Part shown: positions 5,196-5,225 of the stretch, piece by piece
Numbering within the stretch: the first letter of the stretch is position 1
How the letters are laid out: every line of letters begins with the position of its first letter
Assembly: GCA_003225615.1 (NCBI GenBank)
Contig: QIAS01000380.1
Location: 1 to 5,225 of the forward strand
Direction: 5' to 3'
Source: Acidobacteriota bacterium
GTDB taxonomy: Bacteria > Acidobacteriota > Terriglobia > Terriglobales > Acidobacteriaceae
Length of the DNA: 5,225 nucleotides
The notes under the pieces: generated by a model
What the model saw: the letters and a program-made list of their open reading frames with translations, nothing else
What the model was told of the DNA's origin: nothing
The model's database searches: none
Translations under genes and position numbers: made by a program

Positions 5196-5205
5196 TCGTT
5201 TTCAA
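5189..5205. repeat. 7-bp inverted repeat beside the parS-like site
   Basis: TTGAAAA and TTTTCAA flank TCG, a perfect AT-rich inverted repeat overlapping the possible acyP promoter. It ends two bases before the parS-like palindrome. Possible operator or simply AT-rich DNA. Confidence 0.35.
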
Positions 5206-5206
5206 A

Positions 5207-5222
5207 CGTTCCACGTGGAACA
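5207..5222. promoter_or_regulatory. parS: parS-like centromere site (ParB binding site)
   Basis: The perfect 14-bp palindrome GTTCCACGTGGAAC lies at 5208-5221 and is followed by A. Chromosomal parS has the consensus TGTTNCACGTGAAACA or TGTTCCACGTGGAACA. The site matches the second form at 15 of 16 positions, the only difference being C instead of T at 5207. parS sites are bound by ParB, which spreads and recruits ParA and SMC for origin segregation, and they cluster near oriC. The site lies between acyP and whatever follows the right edge. The call rests on the palindrome only; parA and parB are not in the window. Confidence 0.75.
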
Positions 5223-5225
5223 CTT

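Noticed and set aside
1..5225. tRNA, rRNA, insertion sequence, phage or toxin-antitoxin genes
   Set aside because: No cloverleaf, rRNA core motif, transposase or integrase motif was seen on either strand.

Overview
The window is about 5.2 kb of bacterial chromosome of moderately high GC, with seven credible protein genes, one broken gene, and no rRNA, tRNA, CRISPR array or transposase. Gram-negative cell architecture is indicated by an outer-membrane beta-barrel protein. That barrel, an exported DinB-type four-helix protein and runs of CGCGAAG repeats together recall Acidobacteriota (Terriglobia/Koribacter-like). This assignment is an inference from general resemblance and was not tested by any search.

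Layout from left to right. (1) The C-terminal part of a small integral membrane protein (cut by the left edge) is followed 27 bp later by map, type I methionine aminopeptidase, both on +. (2) A short intergenic block of inverted and direct repeats separates map from msrA, which converges on it from the - strand. msrA keeps its active-site motif and its whole C-terminal body, but has lost about 23 nt just after the GCFWGVE motif, so the two parts lie in different frames. (3) About 300 bp of hairpin-rich non-coding DNA follows. (4) Two - strand genes come next: a small charged hypothetical protein and an outer-membrane beta-barrel protein with a signal peptide and terminal Phe. (5) About 700 bp has no confident gene, only one weak secreted-protein candidate. 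(6) A secreted DinB-like protein on + ends in a strong intrinsic terminator. (7) A tight - strand pair, acyP (acylphosphatase) then apt (adenine phosphoribosyltransferase), has the stop codon of the first directly abutting the start codon of the second. (8) At the right edge an AT-rich stretch carries the 14-bp palindrome GTTCCACGTGGAAC, which matches the core of the ParB centromere site parS.

Most genes are independent housekeeping functions: N-terminal Met removal, methionine sulfoxide repair, purine salvage and acyl-phosphate hydrolysis. They do not form one pathway. The two points most worth following up are the parS-like site, which suggests the window lies near the chromosome origin or partition locus, and the disrupted msrA. 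No clearly new multi-gene system is visible.
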